The notes: generated from the letters alone by a model not told the origin. A DNA stretch of 64,000 bases from Eudorina sp. 2006-703-Eu-15 (GCA_003117195.1 BDSI01000086.1:481478-545477); one strand, 5' to 3'; numbered from the stretch's first letter, positions 1 through 13,330 are shown. Numbers and translations are program-made.

Positions 1-711
1 CGTCGACCGGGCCCAATGCGGCGGAGCTGACCGGGGGGTCGGGTGGCTGTCGGCCTCCCAGCCGGAACAGCCTCAGGACGTAGCCGTCCTCTGTCACCAC
101 GAAGTGCTCCTCCAGGGAGTACCCGAACGGCACAACCAGGGCTGGGGAAGAAGCCCGGAAGACATTTGGGGTTGTGAGGGAAAGGGCGAGTGAACCCTAA
201 ACCCTGGTGCAAACAGTTTGCGCTCGATTCGGGTGGGACGCGGCCTGAGGCGGTGATGGGTTGTACTCGGTGGTGCTCTCGAGGCTGGTGGCCGCATCGC
301 GATAACGTCCGTGAAGGTAGGGGTTACGCAGTGAAATTGTGATAATCGTTCAACTTTTCAAAAATTAGGAATTATTTTGTGTCTTACGATGTTTCAGTCC
401 GGTCATTGGTTTGGGTATGATGATATTTGCTAGTGAGACCCTGCGCGGGCGCGACTACCGTAGTGATGGAGAACGCAAGGCACTGTCTGCATGTTCAATG
501 AAATCACACATTTACGAAAGGATTTCGTTGTTCACTTACCAGCCATCACATCGAATAGGCTCTCATGCTGCGACTTGTCGGCGTTACGCGCGCAAGGGTC
601 AGGACCGAGACGGTGGCCAAACCAGCACACGCCGCTCACCGCGAGAAGAGCTACAGTAAATAATATGCATCCATATCTCGCAACTGACGAAGTTCCCCGA
701 GGCGGCTCCAT
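1..711 (-). CDS. Acid lipase / partial AB-hydrolase lipase family protein, 5' part only
   Basis: Two exons are visible on the minus strand: 711-540 and 141-1, and the second runs off the window. Exon 1 starts at the first ATG after an in-frame TAG (753-751). It encodes an N-terminus with one hydrophobic stretch (about residues 15-32, from YGCILFTVALL), which suggests a signal anchor or uncleaved signal peptide. The donor is GTAAGT after phase 1 and the acceptor is CCCCAG at 142-147. Exon 2 reads PFGYSLEEHFVVTEDGYVLR, which matches the N-terminal signature of the gastric/lysosomal acid lipase family (the region before the alpha/beta-hydrolase core). The catalytic Ser, Asp and His lie outside the window. 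Family members hydrolyse triacylglycerol or sterol esters, and the substrate here cannot be told. The family call is fairly sure. The exon 1 start is inferred from splice phase. Confidence 0.75.
142..539 (-). other. First intron of the lipase gene
   Basis: About 398 bp between donor GTAAGT (539-534) and acceptor AG (143-142). Nothing else was recognised in it; short open frames here are not supported as coding. Confidence 0.6.
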
Positions 712-2413
712 CGACGCGCGGCTACTTTGCTTGCAGCACGTCAAGTAGGGCTAGGTCTTTCGAAGTCCCAACCTTTCGACAACAGCCAATCATAGGTAAA
801 CCTGGTTGTTAGTTATAATCGTGTGTGCGCTGTTACCTTTGCTTGAAGATTTACTTGCGTGGCACTGGACGAGCGGACGAGCGGATCAACATTAGCCAAA
901 AGAACATGTTGACTCGCGCCCTTCCCGACATTTCGACCACGTCATCCATTTTGGAAATGATTTACCGTATTTCACCACCATCAGTGCGCCGCCTGGTTTG
1001 GCCAAGGATGATGGCACGATGGTCCATATGGTCCATCAGCGTACGGGGCAGAGGCACAGACGGGCCGCAGCAGGTGCCCGCGAGGCACTTACTAAAAGGC
1101 CATTGTCAGGGCCGCACTCATTTGCCCCGCCTCCCGCATTTCTGCTCACACCTCCTGTCGTGCAATCTGAACACCCTGATCGGTGTCAGCACTGGCGCGC
1201 TGGCCCACTGATACGGAGATGCCAGAGGCGCGCGCTGTTCAAACAAGGCAACGCCGCCGGATACGGTTCTTCAGCCCCTGGGACGTCAAGTTCTGGTTCC
1301 GGGGGCCATTCGATGCCAGCATTCGATGCCAAGCGGGGCAGCCCCGCACCCACATCGTGTCCAGACTCCAGAGCACCGCATTCATCAGGCCACCCTGCGG
1401 GTCACCCCCTGTCACCTGGCGCCCGGGGATATAGAGGGTCCTACCGAGATGGTCCACTTGAGAGGTACCGGGGAGGCGCCGTGCCCTGGTTCCCCTTGGT
1501 TCCTCCTGTCCATCAGCTCCATCCCAAAGTTTAGCCGGCAAATCGACTTGCGTGTGCAGGACTGGAGTTCCTCGTGGCGCACAGGCGCGGCGCGGTGGCT
1601 GGCAATCAGGCAGTCCTCAGCTCCTCACAGACCTCCCCCCGCGCTGCCAACGAAAACGCGCTCCTCGATGTCCGCCATCTTGCCTCCACCCTTCGCTCAC
1701 AGGCTGCCACCCTGGCTGGTCCACTCCTCCGCCCTGCCACCCCTCATACAAACCGCTCTCGGTCTCCGCAGCTCCTCCCCACAAGCTCCTACCCGCCCCC
1801 AACGACCCGCTCACGGCCCGCCCTGCCCAACCAGTGCCCACACATACCTGCGGAGCGACGGCACCACCACCATCAATCGCGCGCCGACGCCGCCGACGCC
1901 GCACACGACCTAACGGCCGTCCCCCATCCATCCATACCGGGTTTGCTGCTGGAAGGCCCGCGAAGGGGGCCCCCCTGGAGGCCGCCAGGGGTGTCCGCCC
2001 GGGGGCTTGGTTCTTCCTTGCCGCGTTCTGCATGTCTTCCTCAGAATCATACGCCCATCCCCACGCCATACCCCTTCTCTACTCCGCCTCCACACCGCCC
2101 GCCGGGCGCTTTGTCCTGGACCAATCCATCGCCCAGGCGCGAACCGCTTGAGCCCAACAAACTCTTTCTCGCCGGCCGCTGATGCCCGCCATACCGCAGC
2201 CGCAGGACACCCCGGGCGTCGATAAGGGATCACCCCCCTCACATGGGTCACATCCTTGGTCAGCTTACCACCTGCTTAAGCAGAGCCATGCACGCTTTCC
2301 AGTCCTGTCCCCCCTCCCTCCCTCCGTCGTGCTTCACACCCAGCCCAGCCTCTCGCGGGACCGACTCGATGCGACCGCTCGCGTGTACATTAGAGTGCCG
2401 GTCAGTGGGTCGC
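712..2413. other. Intergenic stretch: lipase 5' flank and OPR 3' flank
   Basis: C-rich on the plus strand, with many overlapping Pro/Arg/Ser-rich open frames on both strands that look like composition artefacts. It should hold the OPR 3' UTR and the lipase promoter. No TGTAA was found on the minus strand, so the OPR poly(A) site is unplaced. One minus-strand segment (about 2069-1849) is exon-like: it starts near the peptide AYDSEEDMQ and ends at a good donor, CAG|GTATGT. It could be a 3'-UTR exon, an alternative last exon or chance. Confidence 0.4.
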
Positions 2414-5400
2414 TTAGTTACCGACCCACGGGTCCGCCGCCACCATCACGGCCGTCCGCGCCTGCCGCGCCTCAGCCTGCCGCCGCGCCTCCGCCGCCAT
2501 GCGCGGCGCCAGCGCAGCCAGTTGGCTGTAGCACGCGGCCAGAGTCTCCTTGTCTGCAGTGGCCAGCTGAGCACCCAGGCGGGCTGTAGCGCGCGCGTGG
2601 GCCGTCAGGAAGGCCCGACCCGGGTAGAAGTTGGCCCGGGACAGCGCCAGCAGCAGCTGTGGAGCGCGGGCGGGAGGGGTACTGCTCTTAACGGATATGG
2701 GGCCGGGAGAGGCCGGGGCCGGGTCGGAACCCCCGGGCCAGACAGCGGACACCCGCGAGGGGCCCTAGAGCTTCCATCACGATTGGGCGAGTGAGGGGAC
2801 ACGGCGAGTGTGGGGACACGGCGAGTAAGCGAGGGGTGGGGCAGAGCAAGTGGGCAGGCCAAGGCAGGTCAACGCAGGCGTGGATGCGGGGTTGTCAACA
2901 TCCTGTGGAGCCCCTGGAGTTATCAACACGTCGCAGTCCGCTGGCTCCCCCTGCAACCCCGCCGTTGCTGCCCCCACGTGGCGGCACCCGCGTGTGGACG
3001 TCCCGGGAGCCGATGCGCACCCGCACCCATCGAGAAGCGCCATCATGGCGTTGAGTCAGCACAACGGAATACCGCACGCTTGCCCGCGCTATGGAGGGCC
3101 AGAGCCAAGGGCAGGGCAGGGGGCCATCCTTACAGGGCATCCCTCGGTGGCTGTGCTGGTTGGTAGACGTGGCCTGGCCGCCTCTGGTCCATCAGGGCCC
3201 TGACTGCCCTAGGCAAGGGACCTTGCCCACCCCCTACCCACTCACCCGCCCTCCCACCGCTGCTCGCCTGCCCACTCGACCTCCCCCCCCCCACCGCCCC
3301 CCCCGGTGCTCACCCTGGCCAGCTCCGGCCCCGTCATCACGTCCAGCAGCTCGCCGCACTGGTCGGTCAGTCGCTTGGCGGAGGCCCACAGCTCGTACGG
3401 CAGGAGCACCACCGATTCCGGGTCGCCGTCAACCACGACGGCGCCCGCGCCCGTCTCCAGCGGGTCGCTATCCGGGGGCTGCTGCTGCTGCTGCTGCGTC
3501 TGCAGCTGCTGCTGCTGCTGCTGTGGTGGATGCGTCTGCTGCTGTGGATGCATCTGCTGCGTCTGCTCCTCGCCCTTTACGTCGACGTTGGGGCCGTCCG
3601 CCAACTGGCGGTCCAAGGTCGGCGGTGCGGCCGGTGGCCGGCCCCCTGAACGGTCACGCTCTGCGTCGAACTGCACGATGCCCCGCAGACTGCAAGCCGC
3701 CGTCACCAGCGCCGCGGCTGCCGCCACACGCTGCTGCTGCCGCAACGTCTGGGCCTGATGCGCCGACCCCGCGCTGACGGACGTCGACGGGGGCGCCGCG
3801 GCGGCCAATGCGGGCGCCAGTCCGGGCGCCAAGGGTCCGAGGCCGTTCCAAACCCCGTCCACTGCCGCCGCGTCCAGCCGTGACCCGTGGGTCAGGGTCG
3901 CGGCACCCGTGGGGCCCCCCCTCTCCGCGGCCTCCACCAGAGCCTCCAGCGCCCTGCCCACCCAGCGGTGCTGCGGCTTGACGCCCAGAGTCGCCATCGA
4001 CTGCAGCACCTGCACGAAAATGGGGCAAGCAGGGGGGAGGGTCAGGCGCCGGGTGCCCGACATGACAGCGGCGACGGGGGTCGATGCGAAGCAGAGGATA
4101 TGGCTCCACCCCTAAGTTTCCACCCCTGAAGATTGGTACCCGGCGACGACGCCCGTCAGTACTGCGCTCCAACCCCTATTCGGCCTGCTTCCAGCCGCCC
4201 TCTCCCCGGCCGCTCTCCTTATTCCCCCACCCTCATGTCTACCAATTTCCTATACCCCACTCTCTCCCTCAGCCCCTCTCCCTCAGTCCCTCTCCCTCTG
4301 CCCCCGCACCCGACCTCACCGAGGCCAGTCCCTGCGGGGGGAACTCGGGCAGCAGGCTGTCCAGCAGCGAGTGGAGCGCCATCAGGTACGACCGCGAGGG
4401 CCGCAATTGCCAACCCGCGAACACCTGGCGGCAGTAGCACCAGCCAGCAGCGACAGCAGCAACGGCATTAGTACTGAGCGTTGCCAGTAAGCCGCCGCCG
4501 CAGCAGCAGCATCTAAGATCATCTGGGGCCAGGGGAAGCTCGAGGGGCCACACCCCGGCCGGTGATGGCGCCCACCCTTGATGCTGCTTTCTCGCACACG
4601 CAAACGCCTCCTCCGTGCTGCCCCCGCCCCTTCCCCGAACCGCAAACGGCAGTGGCGCTCGAACCCCTCGCCGTCCCTCGCTGCCTCCCTCGCTGCCCCA
4701 TCCGCACCTGGTACGTGGCTGTGACGTGGGCCGCGGTGTAGTGCCGCAGCTGCGTCCGAGAGGCCTGAGGGTGACAAGGGACAGTGGCGGCGCGCGAAGA
4801 CCGCCGGTTGGTTGCGGCAGAATGACCCACGGGTCCGTCAGGATATCCCTGGAGTCTCGACGTCGGAGTGCTCGGTCTAAGACGGCAAGCCTCGCATTAT
4901 TGTGAAGCGCTTATCACCACCCGGCCCAGGACGCTTATCACCACCCGGCCCAGGACGCATAGCACATTGAGGTGATGTTGCGACCGCAACAGGGGCAGGC
5001 CTAGCTGCGGGGAAGCCAGGGGCGCCGCGTGGGTGCGCCCCAATGCGCCGCCAGCCATCCCAAACCCAACCTCAGGACCAAGCACCCGATTCGACCCCGG
5101 GCCTCCACCGGGGGCAGGGACGTGTCAGCAAGGGAAAAGGGCTATCGCCAACTCCTCCACCCCAAAGCCCAGACCCCTCCGCTTCCCCCATCCACCAGCC
5201 CCTAGAGGCCCACCAGCCCCTACAGGACGCACCTTGAGGAAGGCCACCAGCCATGACTGCGGCGGCACGAAGCGCAGCCGACTGACGGCCAGCAGCATCT
5301 GAGTCAGCTGGGTGGGGCCCAGCAAGGGGAGCTTGGGCTGCGGGGGCCCGGAGGGGGTTAAATTGAAAAAAATAAATAAACCCGGAGGGGGGGACGGGGA

Positions 5401-8400
5401 AAAGGCGGGCTCGACTCCGCGGATCGTCCGTGCCATTCATCACGAGGAGGATTCTTAACTGATATGCGGAGACTGGATGTGGAAATCGTGAAGAGTGTGT
5501 CGAAGCGCTTTCCATAAGCCTCAGCGGTGCCCGTTGCGCTGCTGCGAAACCGTGGTGTTGTGGACTCCTAGAGTTGCCCCCCGACCGTCAGCCGAGGCCC
5601 CAACCCACCCCCGCGCACACCTCCCGCGACCCTCCACCCCTAAAAGACAAGTACCGTAATGAAGGCATGCCTCTCAGTTTGTAAGAGTGATTACCACCCC
5701 GCACCTGCAGACACGCCAGCAGGCGGCTCATGAAGGCCTCGCTGGGCCGGTGCCCCGCCTCCGACAGTGCCAGCAGCAGCCGCAGCAGGTGCACTCGGCG
5801 GAGGGCGCGCAGGGCGGGCTGCAGCCGGTCCAGGGTGGCCTGAGGGGCCCCCGGGGGGTGGTAGGAAATTGGTAGACATAATTAGGCTGCGCTGCTGCTG
5901 CCCCGGGGGTGGAGTGCGGGAAGGCGTTCGGAGGTAGGAAGGGCGTCCAACATCTCCTGCTCCCACCCCCGCGGCCCTGCTCACGTTGCTGGCCCCCCTC
6001 CCCGACCTGGACTTCCCCCCTCCCCAGTGGCCCTCACAACCCCCCCAGCAGCCCACCGCCCCGCGGTGGATCCCACCTGCATATCCGCCGGTCCTGGAGC
6101 CAGCCCCATCCGCACCGCCCACAGCAGCAGCGACGCCGCATCCGCGCAGCCGCCGGCGCCGCCACCGCCCGATCGCCGCGCCGCCGCCGCCGGCACAGCA
6201 GACGTCCCGCCGACCCGCGGGCCAGCGCCGGACGACGCCGTCGGGCCCCGCGCCGCCAGGGACTCCGCGTCGGGCTCGTACTCATCCACGCTGGACGAAC
6301 TGTCGTACATGTCTTCTTCACTGTCGTACCGCTCGTCCGCCTTGTTGTACCTCCAGTGTGTACCCCGGCCGCTCCGACCGGCACGGCCGGTCGGCCGCGA
6401 CCGGCCGTGGGGTGGTGAAGACGTGGCGGGGCCGATCGCGGCCCCCGCCTCGCCCCTCGTCGTCCCGCTGCCGCCGCCGGTGGTGTTGTTGTTGTTCGCG
6501 GTGCCACCGCCCGAGAGCGCCTGCCGCACCGCCTCCGCGCAGTCCGCCCTCCAGTCGGGGTCCGGGCTGAAGTCCAGGCGGTGCAGCGCCCACAGCACCT
6601 GGCACAGCTGGCCGGGGCTGGCGGCGGCCAGGTTGCCGTCCCGGGCCAGGTGGTGGGTCAGGGAGTGGAGCCACAGATCGCCTGAGGAACAGGCGGGGGG
6701 CGGTAGATGTGTGTTGGGGGGGCCGGAGGGCGGTTATCGGGGGCCGGAGGGAGGGGGCGAGGGCCATTGCACGAGCGCTGGAAACGAGGGTTGCCGAGTC
6801 CGTCCCATCGGCAACTGAGGTGCGCCGACAGGGCGCTGCAAGGGTACACACACGCCACGTCCCAAACCTCCGTCCGTCAGATCTGCCCCCGCGTGACAAC
6901 GGCATATGCGCGCATGGACCAGGCCGCACCCGCCCCCATGGCCGCCCCTCCGCGCCTCTCCCCCGGGCAGGCAGTCACTGCTCCCAATGTCCCCAACCCG
7001 ACCTCTACAGACTGCACTCTACACACAATTCGGTCGTCGTGTTTGCCTGTCATGTTTGTCCTGTTGTGTCGCCAACAGTAAGTAAATCGCAGGTTTTGGT
7101 TAGTATCCGGGCCTGGGCGGTTATGGGTGGGCTTCTCAATGAAAAACACAATTTCTACAACAATCGGGCCCCTTTGGTCGCCGATGGGATACCCGCGGGG
7201 GTGGGTGCGCCAGCAGCATCAGTCAGCCGCCGCCCACTCACCCGGGTTGTGACCCAGGCGCGCCAGGCACCACACATACGCCGCCAGGTGGCCGGGGTCC
7301 GCCGCGTACATCTTGCTGCGGGACACGGACGCGAAGTGGTCGAGCCACACAGCGCCGGGGCGGAGCGGCGGCAGCAGCGGCAGGCTGGAGGCCAGGCGGG
7401 AGAGCTGCAGGGGACTGGCCAGGAACAGGTCGGGCCTGAGGGACGGGGGAGGGGAGAGGGGGGCAGGAAGGGGTAAGGGGGGGGGAGAGAGAGAGACTGA
7501 AGGCCGGTAAGCGCGAGGTGAATGGAGCGAGGCCCATGCGACCCTTTGAGCCTTGTGCGTTTAGATAAGAGACCCGCCCGAACCAAACCAAGCACCAAGC
7601 CTTGTGCGTATGGAATACGTTTTAAATGACATTATGATGAGCATGAAAAAGAAAACAATCCATCGGGTTACGGATCCCCGCTGGAGCACCACAGCGGTGT
7701 GCGACGACCTGCCCTGCGGCATTGGATGCAAGAGTGTGTGGACGCATAGAAAGGCACGCAGCCGCAACGTCCTCCAACCCGCTGGACCCCCCCTAGCTTC
7801 CCCTTTGTCAATGATAACCTAAGTTCAAACCCTGGCTTCCCCCCCTCCCGGGCCCCAAACCCGCACCGCTTCCGCCTTACCGAATCCCCACTCCCTCCCA
7901 GTGTGCCCCGATTTCGTTCTGGATTCGTTATTCCTATGTCCCTCCAGATCTCCCCCTACAGATCTCCCCCTTGAGATCTTCCCCTCCAGGTCTCCCCCTG
8001 CCTGCCCAGTGCCCAGTACCCACCTGGCCGCCTCCAGCAGCCGGTACAGCGCCCACAGGTCACTGGGCCCGGGCTTGAGCCCCACCCGCGCCAGCGTGGC
8101 CAGCACCGTCCCCGCCACCCGGGCTCGGTGCTCCGGCGGCGGGAACCGCCACGAGGACGACGACGACGACGCGCGTGCGGTGCGGGAAGAGGCCGCCGGC
8201 TTGGCGGCCGCCCCGCGCCAGCGCCCCGCCGACCCGCGGGTCGCGACGGCGGCCGCGGAGGCGCTCGTGTCCAAGCTGACCGCAATGTGCCGCAGGATGA
8301 GACGCATGAGGCGCAAGGAGCCCTGTTGGACGCGAGCTGCGGGGTCCTCATCATCGTCCAGCGAACCGCCCCCGGGTGTTGGCGCCCCCGCGCCCGATCC

Positions 8401-10753
8401 GGCGCCGCTGCCGTCCACGCCGGCCGTCTTGCGGCCGGACCTGGCGTGCTGGGCCCCCTGCCGCTGCTGTTGCAGCAGCAGCTGCTGCTGCCGGCCGAGC
8501 ACCTCGGCCTGCGCCGCCGCCGACAGCCGTCCCAGGTCCCCGTGCGACACATCAGGCCGTGTCGGCGGCGGCGAGATGGAGGGGCTGGCCCCGGGGATCG
8601 CGGCCGGCGGGTCGCTCGGGGTCAGCTGCACACCCGGTGCTGTCAGACCGACGCCCTCCTCCGTACCACCCCCCTCGGAACGGGCAGTTGCCGCCGCTGC
8701 GGTCTCGACACCCGCGACCCCCGATGCGACCTCCCCTGCCGGCCGACCATCAGGCGTCGGCGGCGGCAGCTGCGGTGCAGGTTGGAGCTCCGGGTGGGGC
8801 TGCTGCTGCGGCCGTGCGTGTGGGTGCGGCTGGAGCTGCTGCTGCGCCCGCCTGAGCCGCATGGTGGCCACGGACAGCCCCGCCAGGCGGTTCAACGCCA
8901 CCGCCGCCGCCCCGGGGGACATCTCGTGCAGGTGGCGGCTGATGACGGCCCGGACCTGCAGCAACGTGTTGGCCGCCAGGACCAGCTGCGCGGGACGGAG
9001 AGGCGGGAGGCGGGAGAAGGGAGCGGGGGTTAAGAAGTTGGTTGGCAGAGGGTGAAAACATGAACTGCGCTGAGACGGGAGAAGAATAACGGGGAGGCGG
9101 GGAGTTGTCCGTTGCGCCTCCATGTATATGCCGTGGAGGGCAAGGTGCCGCCCCCCCCCGCTGTCCGGCCGCCACCCGTGACCACAACTCACACCTGCAG
9201 GACACGATCGCTCCGGCTCCGGCCATCGGCGGCGCCCGAGCCGGGGCCGCCCCCGCGCCGCAACCGGCCCGCTCCGCCTTGCCCTCCGCGTGAAGCCGAC
9301 CTGGAGCCGGAGCCCTTGGATCCGCCGCTCTGCAGCAGCAGCAGCAGGGACAGCGGCGAACGAACCGACAAAGTTAGCTGCCACAGCAACACGCAGGGCT
9401 TGATGCCATCCTGCTAATCCCCAGGGTTGTGCAACCGAGCAGCGCGCCGCGGCCACGCGCAGGTCGCGCTTGAAGACACGACCCACGCGCGTGAACCCGC
9501 AGCGCCCGACAGCCCACATTCCTCGCAGGCTGCCACCGTTCAGGTACTTTGCGAGTAAAATCGACCGACCCCCACGTCGTGGCGAGCGGTAATCCTGACA
9601 CGTGCACGCGTCCACCCCCCCGGTCAGCCAAGGCAGTGATCAAGCGCCACGCCCCACGTCCCCAGAGGCCGACCTGCAGCCGCGACAAGTCCAGGAAGTC
9701 CAGCCGCAGAGGGGGCAGTTTCGAAGACGGCAATGAAGCCGGCCCTGCCCCGGGCCACGGAAGTGGTGCCGCGACTGGTCCCTGGGGTTCACCCTCTGGC
9801 TGACTCCCAGTGCCCGCTGTGCCAACGAGACCATCAGGGCCGGGATGCGCATCCTCCTCCGGATGGTGCCCGGGCGGGTCGCGGGAGGCGGAAGAAGAGG
9901 CGCCGCCGCCGCTGCTGCTGTTGCTGCTGTGCTGTTCCGTAGGCTGTTTGGGTTCAACATGCCCATCCGTTGCGTGCTGCTGCTGTCGCAGTCGCTGCGA
10001 TTCGTGTTCTTGGTGCGGATTGCGATGAAGGTAGTGTCGCTGTGCGTCAGCCGCAGCGGTATGCGATCCTCCAGGTGCGCTGGGGGTCTGCTCTTCCGGC
10101 TGCGTAGGCCTACCAAGCTGTGGAAGGTCGGGGGACGCAGAGTCAGCTGGCGGTGACACGGGTTGAAAGGCCGCCTCATCCGCCGGAGAATCGTCGACGT
10201 CTCCCCCTTTGTAAGATAAAACGTCGCTGATGTCGCCGGTAAGACATGACTGCTGCTGTCGGTGCCCCTGCTCGCTCAGGGCTGTGGAGGGTTGACTTGC
10301 ATCGGGTGCAAGTCCCCTAACCCCTGCAGCACGGGGCGGCCCGGACGTGTCCAAGCTGCACGCGCGTGAGATCGCCGCGTCGGCTACGGAGTCGGACGCG
10401 GAAGAAGCCGGGTCTGCCAGCGGTTGCTGGGGGTTGGAGTGTTGAGGGCGATCGTGGTGCGGTTGGCGATGGACTCGTGATGCTCCGAGGTCGGAACACC
10501 CACAGCCGTCCTCCTGTGGTCCCGGCTGGACATTTGGTACTGCGCATATGGGCTGACACCTTAGCTGTCTGTTGTTGAACGTGTTTGCGCCTAAGCACTG
10601 CAAGGCGAGTCCGGAGCACGGGCGGCTGCGGCAGGCCTGCTTGGCGCTGCACGGCTGCAACGCTGGAGCCGGAACGCAGCTGCTGAGTGGTATGAGCGTT
10701 CCGCCGTGCGGAATAGCTACCGGTGGGGCGCGAGCCGGCGCACCGGATAGCAT
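2414..10753 (-). CDS. OPR (octotricopeptide repeat) protein, probably organelle-targeted RNA-binding factor
   Basis: Eleven exons: 10753-9674, 9410-9195, 8985-8024, 7435-7242, 6681-6077, 5839-5705, 5337-5233, 4764-4708, 4424-4320, 4009-3314, 2656-2414. All introns are GT-AG, phases match, and the sum is 4398 nt (1465 aa plus stop). The ATG is the first after an in-frame TAG 24 nt upstream. Residues 1-70 are rich in Ala, Pro, Arg and Cys with almost no acids, as in a transit peptide. Residues 70-360 and parts of exons 3, 5 and 10 are low-complexity (poly-Gln, poly-Ala, DSEEDM acidic patch). OPR-like helices with the P-P/P-x-x-W pattern recur: LRPGAVWLDHFASVS, LDFSPDPDWRADC, FVPPQSWLVAFLK, QLRPSRSYLMAL, GVKPQHRWVGRALEAL, FYPGRAFLTAHARA. 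Many junctions fall after a Gln, roughly one repeat per exon. OPR proteins bind specific chloroplast or mitochondrial RNAs and steer their stability or translation. The target here is unknown. No RAP domain was seen. Small exon 8 (19 aa) is the least certain. Confidence 0.85.
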
Positions 10754-11282
10754 TCGGATAAGACTTGTGTAAGTCTAGCCTGTTGCCCTTGGATTCAACA
10801 AGGTAAACGAAATTTTCTTTAAAAACTCGATGTGCTGTTACACAAGATGACTCGAAAATTTATCAATCCCAGGAGGAGACGTGCAATCGAACCATCTAGG
10901 TAACATAAGCAGCGCTGATGGGTTTCCAATGTGATGTACTAGCCATCGGATGTAATCTTAACAGGCACAAGCACAGTTGTTTTTCGATCGTTGCCACCTA
11001 AAATGTTTCTGTGCGGTACGTCCGATGACATAGGTGACGGGTATCGTCCTGGCTTTCTCCTAAATTGCTCGAACTAATGAATAACCAAGGAAAACTAGTA
11101 ATGAACTTTTATGAAAAGCGAAGGAACAAGTGCGGTTGTACGGAAGCCGTGAAATACACTGAGTGCGACGACCTCACCAGCCTTGGGTCACATATGTTCA
11201 TGAATCTGGATTTTATTGGTGCGAGGAGCGAAAGCTTTGAACTAGCCGACGACTTGGCACGCGTTTCAACGACTGCCCTTAC

Positions 11283-11621
11283 CTCCACATCATCATCCAA
11301 GACTTCAAGGTTCGGGAATCCCATCACAGGAAGAGTGGGTGGTTTGAGCCCTGCGAGTAAAAAGGAAGAGCTAGGTGAAGTTGTCAGCTGGAGCGAGGTG
11401 AAGCTGGGATTATTGTAGGCGAAACGCCAAGGTGCGGGACGGACCGATCGTGTCAGCGGCGGCTTGATGGTCGGCCAGCTCCGCGGCGCGGCGACCGGCA
11501 CATACGGGGGGTTATACGTGCCGTACACATGTCGTACGGTCGACTGCCGAGGGCACATGGGCACACATAAAGAAAACTGTGGACGATGAAACCTTAGAAA
11601 CCGCCCCACCACAGGGACCAT
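11283..11621 (-). other. Candidate exon(s) of an unidentified minus-strand gene
   Basis: The segment 11350-11283 has a strong acceptor (pyrimidine tract, then CGCAG) and donor GAG|GTAAGG, and reads LKPPTLPVMGFPNLEVLDDD. The preceding stretch to 11621 is open in the same frame (SWPTIKPPLTRSVRPAPWRF). It may be a 5' exon of a gene shared with or upstream of the OPR gene, or old transposon coding sequence. No family was recognised, and the flanking exons could not be placed. Confidence 0.25.
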
Positions 11622-12784
11622 CCCAGAAACACGGATTACGCTGACCTTTCATGAAACCTCAGCGGCTGCCCATGACAAAAGCACGCTCACCCTTTGGGGG
11701 CGGGTGCAGACGCTGCCCGCTACTCACGCGCTAGCAGTGTACCCACGCGGCACGAACTAGTTGACGCGAAGGGAACTAAACGGAGAGAACCCGCTGAACC
11801 GGCGAGACTGCGGCGAAGGTGGCTCTTGACACACCTGAGGACGAACGACCCCATCCACTCAACAACCGCGGGGGGGGGGGTGTGAAGCCAGTGCAGCCCC
11901 CCCTTTTGATAGCCCCTAAGAGTGCGGCTCCCAGACCGAGCCCCACCCACTCGACACGAAGCGGCCCTTGGCTGCAACGCCGCCAAAAGAAACGTGTCCC
12001 GCGGGCTCAAACCCCAGCCGCCGACTCTCCAACCCTCTCCGGACTTCCAGCACTCCTTCTCAGCCTCACGCGCTCGCCCGCACCCACACACCTGAGCACA
12101 CACCCACGCGCGAGCACTACCACCACATTTGGCTTAAACCTGCTCCCTTCTGCGAGATTGCAACGCCAGGCCCCCGAGTCCGAAATCGTTCAGACACTTT
12201 CTGACGCCTCCCTCACAATACCGCCGGACACTGCCTCCCGTGCTCGCTCTCCTAGCCCCCCTACCCTCACTGATCCCTCCCCCTCCCAAACCTGGCTGGA
12301 CCGGCGCTGCGTCCCGCACTTGGCCCCCTGCCCCGGCGGGGATGGGGGTGCTATGGCCTCACCCGGTCTCAGCCGCGGCTGGGACCGCCAAGTGCTTTGA
12401 AGCATCGCAGTATGGTAGTCGCACCCACACTGCCAATGTCCGAGAGCAGGAGCAATCCAGTGGCGACGCTGCCGCTGCCCGCTAATAAGCCATCCCTCGA
12501 TCCCTGCCACCGCCTCCACCGTCACCGCCGCTGACTAACTCCCCCACTCCGCCTTCCAGTGAGGGGGCGTCGCCCGCGAGCGCGTCCAGTAAGTATCCAG
12601 CCTGGTCGGACGCGCCATCAGCCCGTGAGAATACGTCGTCCGTGATGCCCTGGGTCGGACAGCGTCGTCTCGATACCGAAGGGCCAAAGAGGCAAAGGCG
12701 GGGCGGGTGTCAATAAACAGCAACATGGTAGCGCATGGAGCAATGCCGCACACATCACTGACCACGTTGCGAACCTGCGCTCCC

Positions 12785-12811
12785 GGTGGTGGTGGTGGTG
12801 GTGGTGGTGGT
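12785..12811. repeat. (GGT)9 microsatellite
   Basis: Nine uninterrupted GGT units, read directly. Confidence 0.95.
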
Positions 12812-13164
12812 CGCAGCGACCTCGAAGTGCACACTTCATGCTCTGCGGTGCAGCCCTCCAGGTGCTACATGGGCTGGCGGCAGGGCCTTTGGCGCGCGCC
12901 CCAGCGGCGGCGGAGCCCTGACCCCGGCGTGCTTTGCAACTCCCTCCCGAGCGGAGTTCTACATCTTGACGACATCACCCGTACGATGGCCGTACCCATG
13001 GGTTGATGCAGTGCCCCATGGGTCAGCTGCTGCTCCACACGGAATCCAAACGACGGAACCCATCATGCCGCCGACCTGCTGTGACCTCTGTCGGGCGGCA
13101 GAATTGCGCAGACTGGCCAGCATTGGGGAGGAACTGGCGGGAGAAGCAGCAGCTCAAAGCAAAA

Positions 13165-13330
13165 GCGGATGCCGGCGCTGATGAGCTGCATCCGCTCTTG
13201 CCCAAAAGCGGTTGGGTCTGCTGGAGGAGGCCGCGCTCCTCGGCGGGTAAGCGGATGCCGGCGCTGAGCTGCATCCGCTCTTGCCCAAAAGCGGTTGGGT
13301 CTGCTGGAGGAGGCCGCGCTCCTCGGCGGG
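13165..13330. repeat. Tandem duplication, 86 + 80-83 bp
   Basis: Two adjacent copies start with GCGGATGCCGGCGCTGA (13165 and 13251). They are nearly identical except that the second lacks ATG after GCTG. Confidence 0.95.

Noticed and set aside
7825..9615. 596-codon minus-strand frame
   Set aside because: Part of it is OPR exon 3; the rest reads through introns. Splice sites and OPR motifs give the better model.
12618..12839. Poly-His peptide frame
   Set aside because: Antisense reading of the (GGT)9 microsatellite without other coding support.
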